64,000 bases of DNA, from the NCBI RefSeq assembly GCF_013523055.1, contig NZ_JAAMQM010000023.1, forward strand, positions 42,424-106,423. The letters run 5' to 3'. Positions 1-8,565 of this stretch are shown here, piece after piece. Under the pieces are notes generated by a model. It did no database searches and had not been told where the DNA came from. It saw only the letters and a program-made list of their open reading frames with translations. Origin of the DNA: Pseudomonas capeferrum (GTDB lineage: Bacteria > Pseudomonadota > Gammaproteobacteria > Pseudomonadales > Pseudomonadaceae). The stretch's first letter is position 1. Every line of letters begins with the position of its first letter. The position numbers were made by a program, and so were the translations under genes.

Positions 1-2
1 AT

Positions 3-173
3 TCGGCTCATGCCGACCAGGCGGACCTCGTGGGCTTCGTGACCCGTATGCGGGAATGGCCGAAGGAGATCCGTCTCATTCACGGCGAAGACGAGGCCAA
101 GCGGTGCCTGGCCGAGGTGCTGGAAGCGAACTATCGGGAAGCGGGACGGGAAGGGCGGGTGGTGATTCCCTAG
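3..173 (+). CDS. MBL-fold RNA/DNA metallohydrolase, C-terminal fragment
   Basis: Only the last 56 codons of this gene are in the window; it is open at the left edge and stops with TAG at 171-173. The fragment starts SAHADQADLVGFV and continues with IRLIHGEDEAK. That is the usual C-terminal RMMBL ('RNA-specificity') segment of beta-CASP metallo-beta-lactamase nucleases, where the SAHAD histidine helps bind the active-site metal. The metal-binding core lies outside, so substrate cannot be judged. The gene is convergent with bphP, whose stop codon is 37 bases away. Confidence 0.75.
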   Translation, partial: SAHADQADLVGFVTRMREWPKEIRLIHGEDEAKRCLAEVLEANYREAGREGRVVIP

Positions 174-209
174 TGGCCACAAGGGCAACTGGGCACCGGA
201 CCCGCTCCT

Positions 210-2447
210 TCATGCGCAGTCCATGGACTCGACAGCGCACGGGACCGTAAAGCGGAATTCACTGCCCTGTCCTGGCTCGCTCCGTGCCCCGATCGTGCCG
301 CCGTGCGCCTTGATGATGCCGTGAGTGATGTAAAGGCCCAGCCCTGTGCCGTTCGGGTTGCCCTCGCGGGCCGTCCAGTAGCGGTCGAACACGTGGGGCA
401 ATTGGTTGGCGGGAATTCCCTTGCCGTTATCGCGGACACTGAAGGCGATATAGGCACCGTCGGCCGTCGCCTCTACGGTGACCTTGCCGCCCGTGTCGGT
501 GAACTTGATCGCGTTGCCTACCAGATTGGAGAGTACCTGGAACAGCCGCTCGGGGTCGGCGTGAATCTGCAGGCTCGGTGCCGCCTCGAAGGTCAGCTCG
601 ATCGACTTGCCCGACGCCAGTGGCGCCAGCAAGGTATAGGCTTCCTCGAACATGTGGGTGACGTTCAGCGCCCTGGGCAGGATCGTGTAGCGCCCGGCTT
701 CGATCTTCGAGGTGTCCAGCAGGTCGTCGAGCAACACGTTCATCCGGCTGGTGGCCTGTTGCATGGTACTCAGGGCCGTGGTGATCCGCCGTGAGGCATT
801 GGTGCTATCGCCGCTGAAGGATTTCTGCAGCATGCCGCAGAGCATGGAGATCACGGTCATGGGGTTGCGCAAGTCATGCGAAACCACCGCGACCAGTTCG
901 TCACGGGCGCGCACGGCGGCCTGCTCCTTGATGACCTGATGGCTGAGGTCGATCTCCAGGGCCGAGCGGCGCAGGTCGTTGGCGGCGAAGTGATCGCCGT
1001 GCTGCCATTTGCGGGAAATACCTTCCATCTCGACCTTCCACAGCTCGAAGGACGTGCGTGGACGCAGTCGCAGGCCGGTGCCGGACTGCTCCATGTGCAA
1101 TGGCTTGCGCGGGTCGCCGCTCCAGTTGAGCGTTTCCTTGACCTCGGGGCGGAACCACAGGATGCCGTTGGTGATCGGTTTGGGCAGGGTAAAGGCGAGC
1201 ACGCCACTGGCCAGGGTGCGGTACTGCGTGGCCGGAGCAAACAGGCTGCCGAGACAGTCGCTGGAGAATACCGGCATGCCTTGTTCCTGTATCCACTGGT
1301 GCAACTCACGGATCTGTTCCGGTTCCGGGCACAGTCCGGCGGTGCGCAGTCGCTCATCCTCGATGATCGCCACGCCGCTGGCATCTACCAGGCTCATCAA
1401 GAGAGGCGCATTTTCGGACAGGCCATCGAACACCGTGCCTTGACTGTCGTGCATGACCTGGCCCAGCTTGGCCAGGGTATCGAGCTTGGCATCACGCTGG
1501 GCCGAGAGCTGCAGGGCTTCCATCGCATTGATCTGCAACGACAGGATCTGGCCGATGGTCTTGCAAGCGCTGCGCAGGCTGCTGGGCACGTGCAAGGGCG
1601 AGCGGTTGCCACAGCTGATCAGGCCCCACAGGCGGCCATCGCTGATCAACGAAATGCTCATGGACGACAAGACGCCCATGTTCTGCATGTACTGGCAGTG
1701 GATCGGTGAAACGCTGCGCAAGCTCGCGAAGCTGAGGTCGAGCGGGCCGTCACTGTCGGGGCGCAGCGCAGGCACGATGGGCACCGGGGTGTAGTCGGCG
1801 TCGGGAATGATGCGCAACCAATTGTTCAGGTACAGCTGGCGTGCCTGGGCGGGAATGTCGGACGCCGGGAAGTGCAGGTCCTTGAACAGCTCCATGCCAG
1901 GTGACGACGCTTCGGCGATCACCTGGCCATGCCCATCCTCCTCGAAACGATAGATGAGCACCCGGTCATAACCCGTCAGCGCCTGGACTTCGCGCACGCT
2001 CAGGTCGTATAGCGCATCCAGGTCGCGCGTGGCTTGCAGGCGTTGCAGCAACCGGTTGAGGTGGCTGTGTGGGTCGCGGTTGCCATGGGCCAGCAGCTCC
2101 AGTTCGAAGATCAACAGCCCCTGGTGGCGGTGCATGAAACCTTCGAAGGCTTGGCCGTTGATCTTCATGTCCAGCGGCTGCAACTCGTCGGCCAGTTCTT
2201 GCTCGACCAGCCGGCGTACCTGATCGGCCAGGCAGGTGCCGAGCAGAGCGGTAAGCGGCTTGCCCAGCACCTGCTGAACTGCCACGCCCAGCAACGCCTC
2301 GACATTGGCGCTGATCTGGAGAATTTCCAGGCCGGGCTCGCTCAAGGTCATCAGCACGCCATGAGGCTGGATCGCGGCAGGGTACTGAATAGGCTCGTTG
2401 GCACAGTTGGCCAGAAGCTGCTCGAACATCTCGTCATCATTACTCAT
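210..2447 (-). CDS. bphP: Bacteriophytochrome histidine kinase
   Basis: Red/far-red photoreceptor kinase that binds biliverdin, 745 residues. The order is PAS, GAF, PHY, HisKA, HATPase, with no receiver domain. Cys15, in NCANEP just before AIQPHG, is the expected biliverdin attachment residue. PASDIP (Asp197) and His250 in SPIHCQYMQNMGV are GAF chromophore-pocket motifs. RPRTSFELW (residues 462-470) is the PHY tongue. His524 in VVSHDLRNP is the phospho-acceptor, followed by N-box NLVGNAIKF and G-boxes DNGKG and TGLGL. An in-frame start exists at 2552, but the ATG at 2447 is chosen because it overlaps the bphO stop as TGATG and matches the usual family N-terminus. No cognate response regulator is adjacent. 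Confidence 0.95.
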   Translation of the reverse strand: MSNDDEMFEQLLANCANEPIQYPAAIQPHGVLMTLSEPGLEILQISANVEALLGVAVQQVLGKPLTALLGTCLADQVRRLVEQELADELQPLDMKINGQAFEGFMHRHQGLLIFELELLAHGNRDPHSHLNRLLQRLQATRDLDALYDLSVREVQALTGYDRVLIYRFEEDGHGQVIAEASSPGMELFKDLHFPASDIPAQARQLYLNNWLRIIPDADYTPVPIVPALRPDSDGPLDLSFASLRSVSPIHCQYMQNMGVLSSMSISLISDGRLWGLISCGNRSPLHVPSSLRSACKTIGQILSLQINAMEALQLSAQRDAKLDTLAKLGQVMHDSQGTVFDGLSENAPLLMSLVDASGVAIIEDERLRTAGLCPEPEQIRELHQWIQEQGMPVFSSDCLGSLFAPATQYRTLASGVLAFTLPKPITNGILWFRPEVKETLNWSGDPRKPLHMEQSGTGLRLRPRTSFELWKVEMEGISRKWQHGDHFAANDLRRSALEIDLSHQVIKEQAAVRARDELVAVVSHDLRNPMTVISMLCGMLQKSFSGDSTNASRRITTALSTMQQATSRMNVLLDDLLDTSKIEAGRYTILPRALNVTHMFEEAYTLLAPLASGKSIELTFEAAPSLQIHADPERLFQVLSNLVGNAIKFTDTGGKVTVEATADGAYIAFSVRDNGKGIPANQLPHVFDRYWTAREGNPNGTGLGLYITHGIIKAHGGTIGARSEPGQGSEFRFTVPCAVESMDCA

Positions 2448-3049
2448 CACAGCAGCACCTCCCGCGCCTCGAGCCATTGCTCGAAACAAGTGAATGTATC
2501 GATCGCCGCCCGTACCGTATTGGCCTGTTGCACAGGCGAGGCGGGGTAGCACTCGAGAAAATGCAGGAAACCGCGCCAGAGCGTTCCGGTCTCGGTGCCA
2601 TAGACATCCAGGAAAGCTCCCCCAGAGTCGTGGTCGATGCCCAGGCGCTCGGCCAAGGCCCGCTTGAGCACTTGCCCGCCCAAGGTGGAGCCTTCCAGCA
2701 CATACATCACGCCAAGCGCAGTCGCTTCATCCGTCACCTCCGGCAAGGCCTGGCAGCATGGCAGCGCATCGATTTCACCAGGCGAGAGGCCGAGGGCTCG
2801 CAGATCCTGGGTCAGCGCAGGTGTCTTGGCACGACGGGCATGATCGAGCGCGGGCAGATGCGCCGCGAGTTGACGCTCCAGCGGAGCATGGAAGCCATGG
2901 TAGGCCATGAGCAGGTGGCGGTAGGCCGGCAAGTCGAAACCGGCGCTGAAGAATGGCATTCGTGCTTCCAGTCGCTTGTGCAAGGACGCGGTGCCTTGAC
3001 GCAAGGCTTGAAGCAAAGGGAAAGCGGGAGAGGACAACGCTGACGGCAT
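2447..3049 (-). CDS. bphO: Biliverdin-producing heme oxygenase
   Basis: Opens heme to biliverdin, the chromophore of the phytochrome encoded directly downstream. The 200-residue length is normal for bacterial heme oxygenases of the BphO/PigA type. LHKRLEARMPFF near residue 23 holds the proximal histidine, and YVLEGSTLGGQVL (about residue 115) is the conserved distal-helix GS/GG region. The gene is first in a two-gene operon with bphP and the stop/start overlap (TGATG) implies translational coupling, so pigment and apoprotein are made together. Cytoplasmic. A nutritional heme oxygenase is the alternative, but the bphP linkage argues against it. Confidence 0.93.
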   Translation of the reverse strand: MPSALSSPAFPLLQALRQGTASLHKRLEARMPFFSAGFDLPAYRHLLMAYHGFHAPLERQLAAHLPALDHARRAKTPALTQDLRALGLSPGEIDALPCCQALPEVTDEATALGVMYVLEGSTLGGQVLKRALAERLGIDHDSGGAFLDVYGTETGTLWRGFLHFLECYPASPVQQANTVRAAIDTFTCFEQWLEAREVLL

Positions 3050-3256
3050 TCAGGTGGTATCTGCTGGCAGGATGAGAGGAGCACCAAGATGGCGACAGAT
3101 TCGAAGTCCTGGCATCCTACAGGAATGTAGTGGGAGAGCGCGATTTTTCCTACTGGCAGTTTGACCCTTTTCTGGGTCACAAGCATTCGAATGCGAATAT
3201 ACCTTCGCGCTGCTCGCCGATCGCGCTCGGCCTGCGTGCTTACGCCGGAATTTCTC

Positions 3257-3823
3257 ATGAAAGCGGTTCGCCTGACCCTGATCAGTCACGCCCAGACCTT
3301 GGCACAGAAAGTCGGTCGCTTTCATCTGGAAGACGACCCGATTCTCAAGCCTGGGCCGGAGTTCTACACCGATCCTGCCATTTGCGTGATAACGGCGCCG
3401 GAGCGTCGAGCTCGGGAAACCGCGGCGCTGTTCGCCACGTCCGCCTGGTCGTCGCACGAGTTGCACGATTGCGACCTGGGGCACTGGAGCGGGATGTCGC
3501 TGAAAGCGCTGCAAGCCCAGGATCCGGCAGGTCTACGGGCCTGGCAGCAGGATCTGTCTGCCAACCCCCACGGTGGCGAGTCGATCGCCACGCTGTGCAA
3601 GCGGATCGGCAACTGGCTGGAAGCCTTCAAGACCCCTGGCCGCTGGCTGGTGGTGACGCATCCGTTCGTGCTACGGGCGGCAATGCTGCATGTGGCGCAA
3701 TGCCCTCCAACCGCTTTCCATCGCATCGACGTTCTGCCCCTGGCGAAGCTGGAGTTGAGCCACGCGGGGCAGTGGAGGGTGCAGTTGACGCCGATGGACA
3801 GCGCGCGCGTTGGGGTGGGTTAG
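3257..3823 (+). CDS. Histidine phosphatase family protein (CobC/phosphoglycerate mutase-like)
   Basis: A 188-residue member of the histidine phosphatase superfamily. The N-terminal catalytic box reads LISHAQT where most members have RHG: the phospho-accepting histidine is kept but the preceding arginine is serine. TAPERRARETA supplies the second conserved arginine region and VVTHPFVLR the second catalytic histidine. The frame opens at 3161, but the ATG at 3257 is preferred because homology-like sequence begins at MKAVRLTLISHA. No obvious partner genes: bphO is divergent and the TSUP permease convergent. A cobalamin-related role is possible by family, but no cob gene is in the window. Confidence 0.75.
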   Translation: MKAVRLTLISHAQTLAQKVGRFHLEDDPILKPGPEFYTDPAICVITAPERRARETAALFATSAWSSHELHDCDLGHWSGMSLKALQAQDPAGLRAWQQDLSANPHGGESIATLCKRIGNWLEAFKTPGRWLVVTHPFVLRAAMLHVAQCPPTAFHRIDVLPLAKLELSHAGQWRVQLTPMDSARVGVG

Positions 3824-3866
3824 ATCTTTTCAGGCCTTTGGGATAGCGCTTGTGGACGCGGGGTGC

Positions 3867-4652
3867 TCAGAACGCCAGTTTGTAGCCGATCAGCAGTAGC
3901 ATCGCCGCCAGGCAGGGCCGCAGGACATTGTCGGAAATGCGCCCGGTAAGATGGCTGCCCAGATAGATACCAGGCAAAGAACCCAGCAGCAGGTAGCCAA
4001 GCAGCGACCAGTCCAGGTTGCCCATACTTGCGTGGCCGAGACCGGCGACCAACGTCAGCGGTACGGCATGCGCGATCTCGGTGCCGATCAGGCGGCGGGT
4101 GACCAGGAAGGGATAGAGCAGGAAGAGGGCCACGGTACCCAACGCACCCGCGCCGATAGAGGTGAGAGTTACCATGACGCCCAGTACCACGCCCGTCACT
4201 ACGGTGAGGATATTCAGGGTTCGATCGTCGAGGTGGTAATGGTCGCCGGCGTGACGGCTGGCGAACGCTTGCAGGCGCGATTTGAACAGGATCGCCAGCG
4301 CGGTCAGGATCAGCACCACGGCCAGGCCTTGCTTGATCACCCCGTTCAATGCCGAGGTGTCGGCATGCAGCGTACTGAGGAACCACAGGGTCAGGGCCGC
4401 GGCCGGCACACTGCCCATGCTCAGCAGGCCGGTGATCTTCCAGTCGATGTTCTTGTTACGCCCATGTACCCAGACGCCGCTGGCCTTGGTAATGGCCGCG
4501 TAGAGCAGGTCGGTGCCGACGGCCGTGGCCGGACTGATGCCGAACCAGAGCAGAATAGGGGTCATCAGTGAACCGCCACCGACGCCGGTCATACCGACGA
4601 TGAATCCTACGACCAACCCAGCAATGGTAAAACCGAAAGAACCTACATCCAT
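3867..4652 (-). CDS. TSUP (TauE/SafE) family membrane permease
   Basis: A 261-residue integral membrane protein with about eight hydrophobic segments. The N-terminal signature GFIVGMTGVGGGSLMTP is typical of the TauE/SafE family, which exports or imports sulfur compounds such as sulfite or sulfoacetate. A second glycine-rich repeat, TLTSIGAGALG, lies near residue 165, as expected for the internally duplicated family. Substrate cannot be inferred, since no sulfur-metabolism genes are adjacent. The gene is monocistronic and convergent with the phosphatase gene, 43 bases from its stop. Confidence 0.88.
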   Translation of the reverse strand: MDVGSFGFTIAGLVVGFIVGMTGVGGGSLMTPILLWFGISPATAVGTDLLYAAITKASGVWVHGRNKNIDWKITGLLSMGSVPAAALTLWFLSTLHADTSALNGVIKQGLAVVLILTALAILFKSRLQAFASRHAGDHYHLDDRTLNILTVVTGVVLGVMVTLTSIGAGALGTVALFLLYPFLVTRRLIGTEIAHAVPLTLVAGLGHASMGNLDWSLLGYLLLGSLPGIYLGSHLTGRISDNVLRPCLAAMLLLIGYKLAF

Positions 4653-4817
4653 ACGCTACTCGACTGCCCAACTACGCCCGTGATCGGATGCAAGCAGCAT
4701 ATAGATTTTTTTATAGCCAAATAGACTTGTTCGTTATTAGGTTATAACTGCGAGTTGGCTATTTAGCGCTGTGGCACTGTTGACGTGCTTTGTTTCAGTT
4801 CTTTTTAGGGGCTGATA

Positions 4818-4846
4818 GCCTCTTCGCGGGCAAGCCCGCTCCCACC
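4818..4846. repeat. REP element
   Basis: A short palindromic element of the type common between P. putida-group genes, with a 6-bp stem GCGGGC/GCCCGC around AA and a flanking CTCCCAC. It sits in the 319-base spacer 4653-4971 between the TSUP and chemoreceptor genes. Apart from this and the hairpin at 4911 nothing else is seen there. Confidence 0.7.
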
Positions 4847-4910
4847 GGTACGGCGGCGGCTTCAGAAATGCTCTCTGTGCGACAGGGCAGCCCAATCGCG
4901 ATATACGCTC

Positions 4911-4935
4911 AAGGGCTGCCAGTATGGCAGCCCTT
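4911..4935. terminator. Perfect 11-bp hairpin after the chemoreceptor gene
   Basis: AAGGGCTGCCA and TGGCAGCCCTT form a perfect stem around a three-base loop, 36 bases past the chemoreceptor stop. No long T tract follows on the minus strand, so it may act as a weak terminator or an mRNA 3'-end stabiliser. Confidence 0.6.
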
Positions 4936-4971
4936 GCTACGGCGCCAGGTGGATCGCTGCAAGCCTTTTGA

Positions 4972-6858
4972 TCAGATCCGGAAGCTGCCCACCAACTGCT
5001 TCAACCGGCCCGCCTGCTGGCTAAGCGCTTCGCAATGGCCCAAGGTCTCGTTGAGGCTCTCCACCCCTTGCTGGTTGAGGGCATTGATCTGAGTGATGTC
5101 CAGGTTGAGGCTTTCGACCACGGCGGTCTGCTCCTCGGTGGCCGTGGCGACCGACTGGTTCATGCCGTCTATCTCGCCGATACGCTGGGTGACGCTGGCC
5201 AGCCGCTCGCCGGCGCGGTTGACCACCTGCACGCTCTGCTCGCTCGACACCTGGCTGGCGTTCATGTTGTGCACCGCTTCGCGCGAGCCGACCTGCAGGC
5301 TGGTGATCATGCGATGAATCTCTTCCGCCGATTCCTGGGTACGGTGGGCAAGGTTGCGCACCTCGTCCGCAACCACGGCGAAACCACGGCCCGCCTCGCC
5401 GGCCCGTGCTGCCTCGATGGCGGCGTTGAGCGCCAGCAGGTTGGTCTGCTGGGAGATACCCTTGATGACGTCGAGGATCTTGCCGATATCGTCGGTACTG
5501 GCGTTGAGCACTTCGATCTGCTCGCAGGACTCGCTGATCTTCAGCGACAGGGCCGTCATGGCCTGAATGCTCTGTTCCACCACCTGACGCCCGTCATTGG
5601 CCTGCTCACTGGCGCCACTGGCATGTTGCGACGCATCGGCGGCATTGCGGGCGATCTCCTGGGTGGCCGCGCCCAACTGGTTGATCGCCGCCGCGACGCT
5701 GTTGGTGCGCATGCTCTGTTCTTCCGAGCCGATGATCGTGGCATTCGAAGCGCTCGTCACGCGCTCGGAGAGATCATGCACCAGCCGCGTGGCCGAGGAG
5801 ACTTCCGATATCGACGCATGAATGCGCTCGACAAAACGGTTGAACGAAGCGGCGAGCTCGCCAAACTCATCCTTGCGCTCGACCGCCAGGCGGCGAGTGA
5901 GATCGCCTTCGCCCTCGGCAATGTCACGCATGGCGCGGCCCATGGTCGTCAGCGGGCGCATCAGTACCGGGATCAGCAGGCCCAGCAGGCCGGCGATCGC
6001 GGCCACGGCGATCAACATTGCGATGATCGCCGAGGTGCGGAAATGGCCGAGCGCGGCATAGGCCTTGTCCTTGTCGATGGACAGGCCGATGTACCACTGC
6101 GCCGAAGGCAGGCCATCGACGGGGGCGAAGGACAGGATGCGGTCCTGCCCCTCGCTCGCCACCTCCTGCATGCCTGCCGTGACCTGCAGATCGCTGCCTG
6201 GGAAGATGTCCTTGAGGTTCTTCAGGAGATGGTCCTTGTTCGGGCTGACGAGTACCTGGCCGCTGCGGTCGGCGATGAAGGCATGGCCGATGCCACCGAA
6301 GTCGACCGCATCGATGATGGTTGCCAGGGTATCGAGGCTGAGGTCGCCGCCTGCCACGCCGAGCAGGGTGCCGTTATTCTTGCTCTTCACCGGGATGGCG
6401 ATCGTCACCATCAGTTGCCCGAGCGCGCCTTGGTAGGGTGGGGTCAACACGGTCTGATTGGCGGACACCCCCGCGCTGTACCATGGGCGCTGACGCGGGT
6501 CGTAACCTTCGGGCATGGCACTGTCGGGGCGCTGGGTGAACACGCCGTCGGCCTGGCCGAAATAGGTGAACAGGAAGTTGCGGGTATAGGCGGGTTGGTC
6601 GATCAATGCCGCTGTATCGCCAGCAGCCCCTTGCTGGGCGATGTCCTGGGCAAGGTTTTCCATGACCAGGATGCGTCCGCTCATCCAGTTCTGCACGCTG
6701 CTGGCGGTCAGCGCGCCGGATTGGCGTAGCGAGGAATCGATATTCTGGGCGATGGTATTGCGCTGCAGGTAATCGTTGTACAGCGTGAACAAGGCAAACG
6801 CCAATACCACGACCGAGCAGGCACTGAGGAGGATCTTGTGGCGGAACTTCAGGTTCAT
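4972..6858 (-). CDS. Methyl-accepting chemotaxis protein with dCache sensor (PctA-like)
   Basis: Transmembrane chemoreceptor of 628 residues. One N-terminal membrane segment (about 8-27) precedes a periplasmic double-Cache domain (about 30-270). A second membrane segment (about 278-298), a HAMP domain and the signalling domain follow, with the invariant hairpin LLALNAAIEAARAGE. The sensor carries YDPRQRPWYSAG, a downstream PPYQG and GGDLSLD. This matches the Arg-Trp-Tyr...Tyr...Asp pattern of amino-acid-binding dCache domains of the P. aeruginosa PctA/B/C family, so an L-amino acid ligand is likely. No C-terminal CheR-docking pentapeptide is seen. A FliA-type promoter lies upstream. Confidence 0.92.
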   Translation of the reverse strand: MNLKFRHKILLSACSVVVLAFALFTLYNDYLQRNTIAQNIDSSLRQSGALTASSVQNWMSGRILVMENLAQDIAQQGAAGDTAALIDQPAYTRNFLFTYFGQADGVFTQRPDSAMPEGYDPRQRPWYSAGVSANQTVLTPPYQGALGQLMVTIAIPVKSKNNGTLLGVAGGDLSLDTLATIIDAVDFGGIGHAFIADRSGQVLVSPNKDHLLKNLKDIFPGSDLQVTAGMQEVASEGQDRILSFAPVDGLPSAQWYIGLSIDKDKAYAALGHFRTSAIIAMLIAVAAIAGLLGLLIPVLMRPLTTMGRAMRDIAEGEGDLTRRLAVERKDEFGELAASFNRFVERIHASISEVSSATRLVHDLSERVTSASNATIIGSEEQSMRTNSVAAAINQLGAATQEIARNAADASQHASGASEQANDGRQVVEQSIQAMTALSLKISESCEQIEVLNASTDDIGKILDVIKGISQQTNLLALNAAIEAARAGEAGRGFAVVADEVRNLAHRTQESAEEIHRMITSLQVGSREAVHNMNASQVSSEQSVQVVNRAGERLASVTQRIGEIDGMNQSVATATEEQTAVVESLNLDITQINALNQQGVESLNETLGHCEALSQQAGRLKQLVGSFRI

Positions 6859-6928
6859 GTGTCGAGACCTTGAGCCATGCTAAAGGGAGATCGCGCCGTT
6901 CGATAAAGGGCTGGACCAGTCGAAATCG

Positions 6929-6955
6929 ATATCGGCCGGGGTCGGAGAAAATTGA
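6929..6955 (-). promoter_or_regulatory. FliA (sigma-28)-type promoter for the chemoreceptor gene
   Basis: On the minus strand TCAATTTT, exactly 11 bases, then GCCGATAT. The flagellar sigma consensus is TAAAGTTT-N11-GCCGATAA, giving matches of 6/8 and 7/8 with the correct spacing. It lies about 70 bases before the chemoreceptor start, as expected for flagellar/chemotaxis co-regulation. Confidence 0.7.
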
Positions 6956-7157
6956 CAGGTTCCCACTACCTACCCGATGACTCCTCGACGGGTGGCGAAC
7001 TCACGACAGCGGCGGCGGCGCGTAGTAGCGGTCTGCCGTGTCCCTCGGAATCGATCCGTTACCAAAAGATCGGTCCTGCCTGACGCGGTGCTGCCAGATG
7101 CACTGACATCCACTCTCTGCGACCAGTCCGGCGCGGTCTTGAGTGCATGGCTTGTGG
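6956..7157. other. Spacer between chemoreceptor promoter and LysR 3' end
   Basis: No convincing gene, RNA or repeat is seen. Short open frames here read arginine-rich composition on both strands and lack ribosome binding sites. Confidence 0.5.
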
Positions 7158-8036
7158 CTACCTTGCCGCCAGACTGTCCACCAGCGCCCGGGCTGCCTGC
7201 TGCAAGGGCAGCTGCTTGAGCCAGAAGGCGTGGACAGGCAATTGCAGTTCGTTGCGCGTATTGCGGAAATCCAGCCGCAGCAGGCGTCCATTCGCCAACA
7301 ATGGTGTCACCCTCGACAATGGAAAGTCGCCCCAACCCAGCCCGGCCTCGACCATCTGCAGGGCCATGTCCAGGCTGTCGGTCCGCCAATGGGTGGCGCC
7401 AATCAGCGATCGGGTGTCGCTGATGGGCAGATCGCGGCTGCAGACCAGGATCTGGCGGACAGCGATGAGATCTTCCAGGTAGCGGATACGCTTGTCGCGC
7501 AGGGCCGGGTGCGCGGGGCTGATGACTGCCACCAGTGATTCCACGCCAAGGTTCTGGAAGTTGCGCCGGGCATCGACTTGGAGACCGGCAAAGGCCAGGC
7601 ACAGGTTGACCCGGCCATCGTCGAGCAATTGCAGGGCTTCTTCCTGAGGAGCGCTGAGTATTTCGATGTCGAGCAGCGGGTGGCGAACGCACAGCGCGCC
7701 GACGGCTTCGAGCAAAGGCCCATGATCGATATCGGGTACCGCGGCGATAGCCAAGGTGCTTTCCAGGCCCAGGGACAGCTCCAGCGCATGGATACGCCAC
7801 TGGCCAAGCTGCTCGGCGATCAGCCGCGCATGGGGCTCCAGCGCCCGTGCTCGCGCGGTGGCAGTGACTTCCCTGGAATTGCGCTCGAATAGGGGGTAGC
7901 CAAGCTCGGCCTCCAGATTGCCGATGGCCATGCTCACGGCGGAAGGCACCCGGCCCAGGACACGGGCAGCCGCGGAAAAGGAGCCTTGGTCGAGTACGGC
8001 GAGAAACAGCTGGATGGTATCGCTGGATAGATTCAT
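7158..8036 (-). CDS. LysR family transcriptional regulator
   Basis: A 292-residue LTTR. The N-terminal winged helix-turn-helix (residues 3-60) has the usual FLAVLDQGSFSAAAR and LGYPLFERNSR elements; the rest is a two-lobed effector-binding domain. AGGAGA lies 5-10 bases before the start. The gene is divergent from a PACE efflux gene across a 49-base spacer containing a palindromic LysR box. By family habit and by analogy with AceR/AceI in Acinetobacter, it probably autoregulates and controls the efflux gene. The inducer is unknown. Confidence 0.92.
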   Translation of the reverse strand: MNLSSDTIQLFLAVLDQGSFSAAARVLGRVPSAVSMAIGNLEAELGYPLFERNSREVTATARARALEPHARLIAEQLGQWRIHALELSLGLESTLAIAAVPDIDHGPLLEAVGALCVRHPLLDIEILSAPQEEALQLLDDGRVNLCLAFAGLQVDARRNFQNLGVESLVAVISPAHPALRDKRIRYLEDLIAVRQILVCSRDLPISDTRSLIGATHWRTDSLDMALQMVEAGLGWGDFPLSRVTPLLANGRLLRLDFRNTRNELQLPVHAFWLKQLPLQQAARALVDSLAAR

Positions 8037-8047
8037 GACAGGTTCTC

Positions 8048-8066
8048 CTATCAGTCAGTCTGATAG
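8048..8066. promoter_or_regulatory. LysR-type palindromic operator
   Basis: CTATCAG-TCAGT-CTGATAG is a perfect 7-bp inverted repeat with a 5-base centre. Within it, 8051-8063 satisfies the T-N11-A LysR box. It occupies most of the spacer between the lysR start (8036) and the PACE start (8086). Confidence 0.7.
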
Positions 8067-8085
8067 CTGCTGACTTTATCTGTCA

Positions 8086-8565
8086 ATGAAACTGATCCAT
8101 CCTACCCCTTCATCATCTCAACCGAGGCAACAACGAGTGCAAGGTCTTCGACGCAAACTGGTCTACGTGACCGCCTATGAACTGATCGGCCTGAGCATGT
8201 CTACCCTTGGCCTGGCCTATCTGTCGGATACACCCGCGGCGCATACCGGACCCTTGGCCTTGATGATCACGACCATCGCGATGACCTGGAACCTGATCTA
8301 CAACACGCTGTTCGAGTATTGGGAAAGCCGCCAGGTCAGACGTGGTCGCAGCCTCGCACGGCGCGTGGTCCATGCGATCGGCTTTCAGCTGACCCTGGTG
8401 ATCTTTCTGATCCCGCTCATTGCCTGGTGGCTGGGGATGAGCCTGACCGACGCCTTCATCGTCGACCTGGCCTTCATCATCCTGGTGCCTTGCTACACCT
8501 TTATCTACAACTGGCTGTTCGACCGTATCTTCGGCCTGCCAAGCGCTGCCAGGGGCGTTGCCTGA
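8086..8565 (+). CDS. PACE family multidrug/biocide efflux transporter
   Basis: A 159-residue protein with four membrane helices arranged as two bacterial transmembrane pair modules, the architecture of the AceI-type proteobacterial antimicrobial compound efflux family. RRKLVYVTAYELIGL opens the first module; its Glu32 corresponds to the essential Glu15 of AceI. WNLIYNTLFEYWE closes that module and an aromatic/acidic repeat appears in the second (YTFIYNWLFDRIF). Family members export chlorhexidine, dequalinium, acriflavine or short diamines. The N-terminus is about 15 residues longer than usual, so a downstream start is possible. The adjacent divergent lysR is the likely regulator. Confidence 0.88.
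   Translation: MKLIHPTPSSSQPRQQRVQGLRRKLVYVTAYELIGLSMSTLGLAYLSDTPAAHTGPLALMITTIAMTWNLIYNTLFEYWESRQVRRGRSLARRVVHAIGFQLTLVIFLIPLIAWWLGMSLTDAFIVDLAFIILVPCYTFIYNWLFDRIFGLPSAARGVA

Noticed and set aside
2448..2552. N-terminal extension of the bacteriophytochrome frame
   Set aside because: This segment overlaps bphO and does not resemble phytochrome sequence; the TGATG overlap start is far better.
5035..6729. 564-codon open frame on the plus strand opposite the chemoreceptor gene
   Set aside because: Antisense shadow caused by high GC in third positions; no ribosome site and no domain-like sequence, whereas the opposite strand encodes a complete chemoreceptor.
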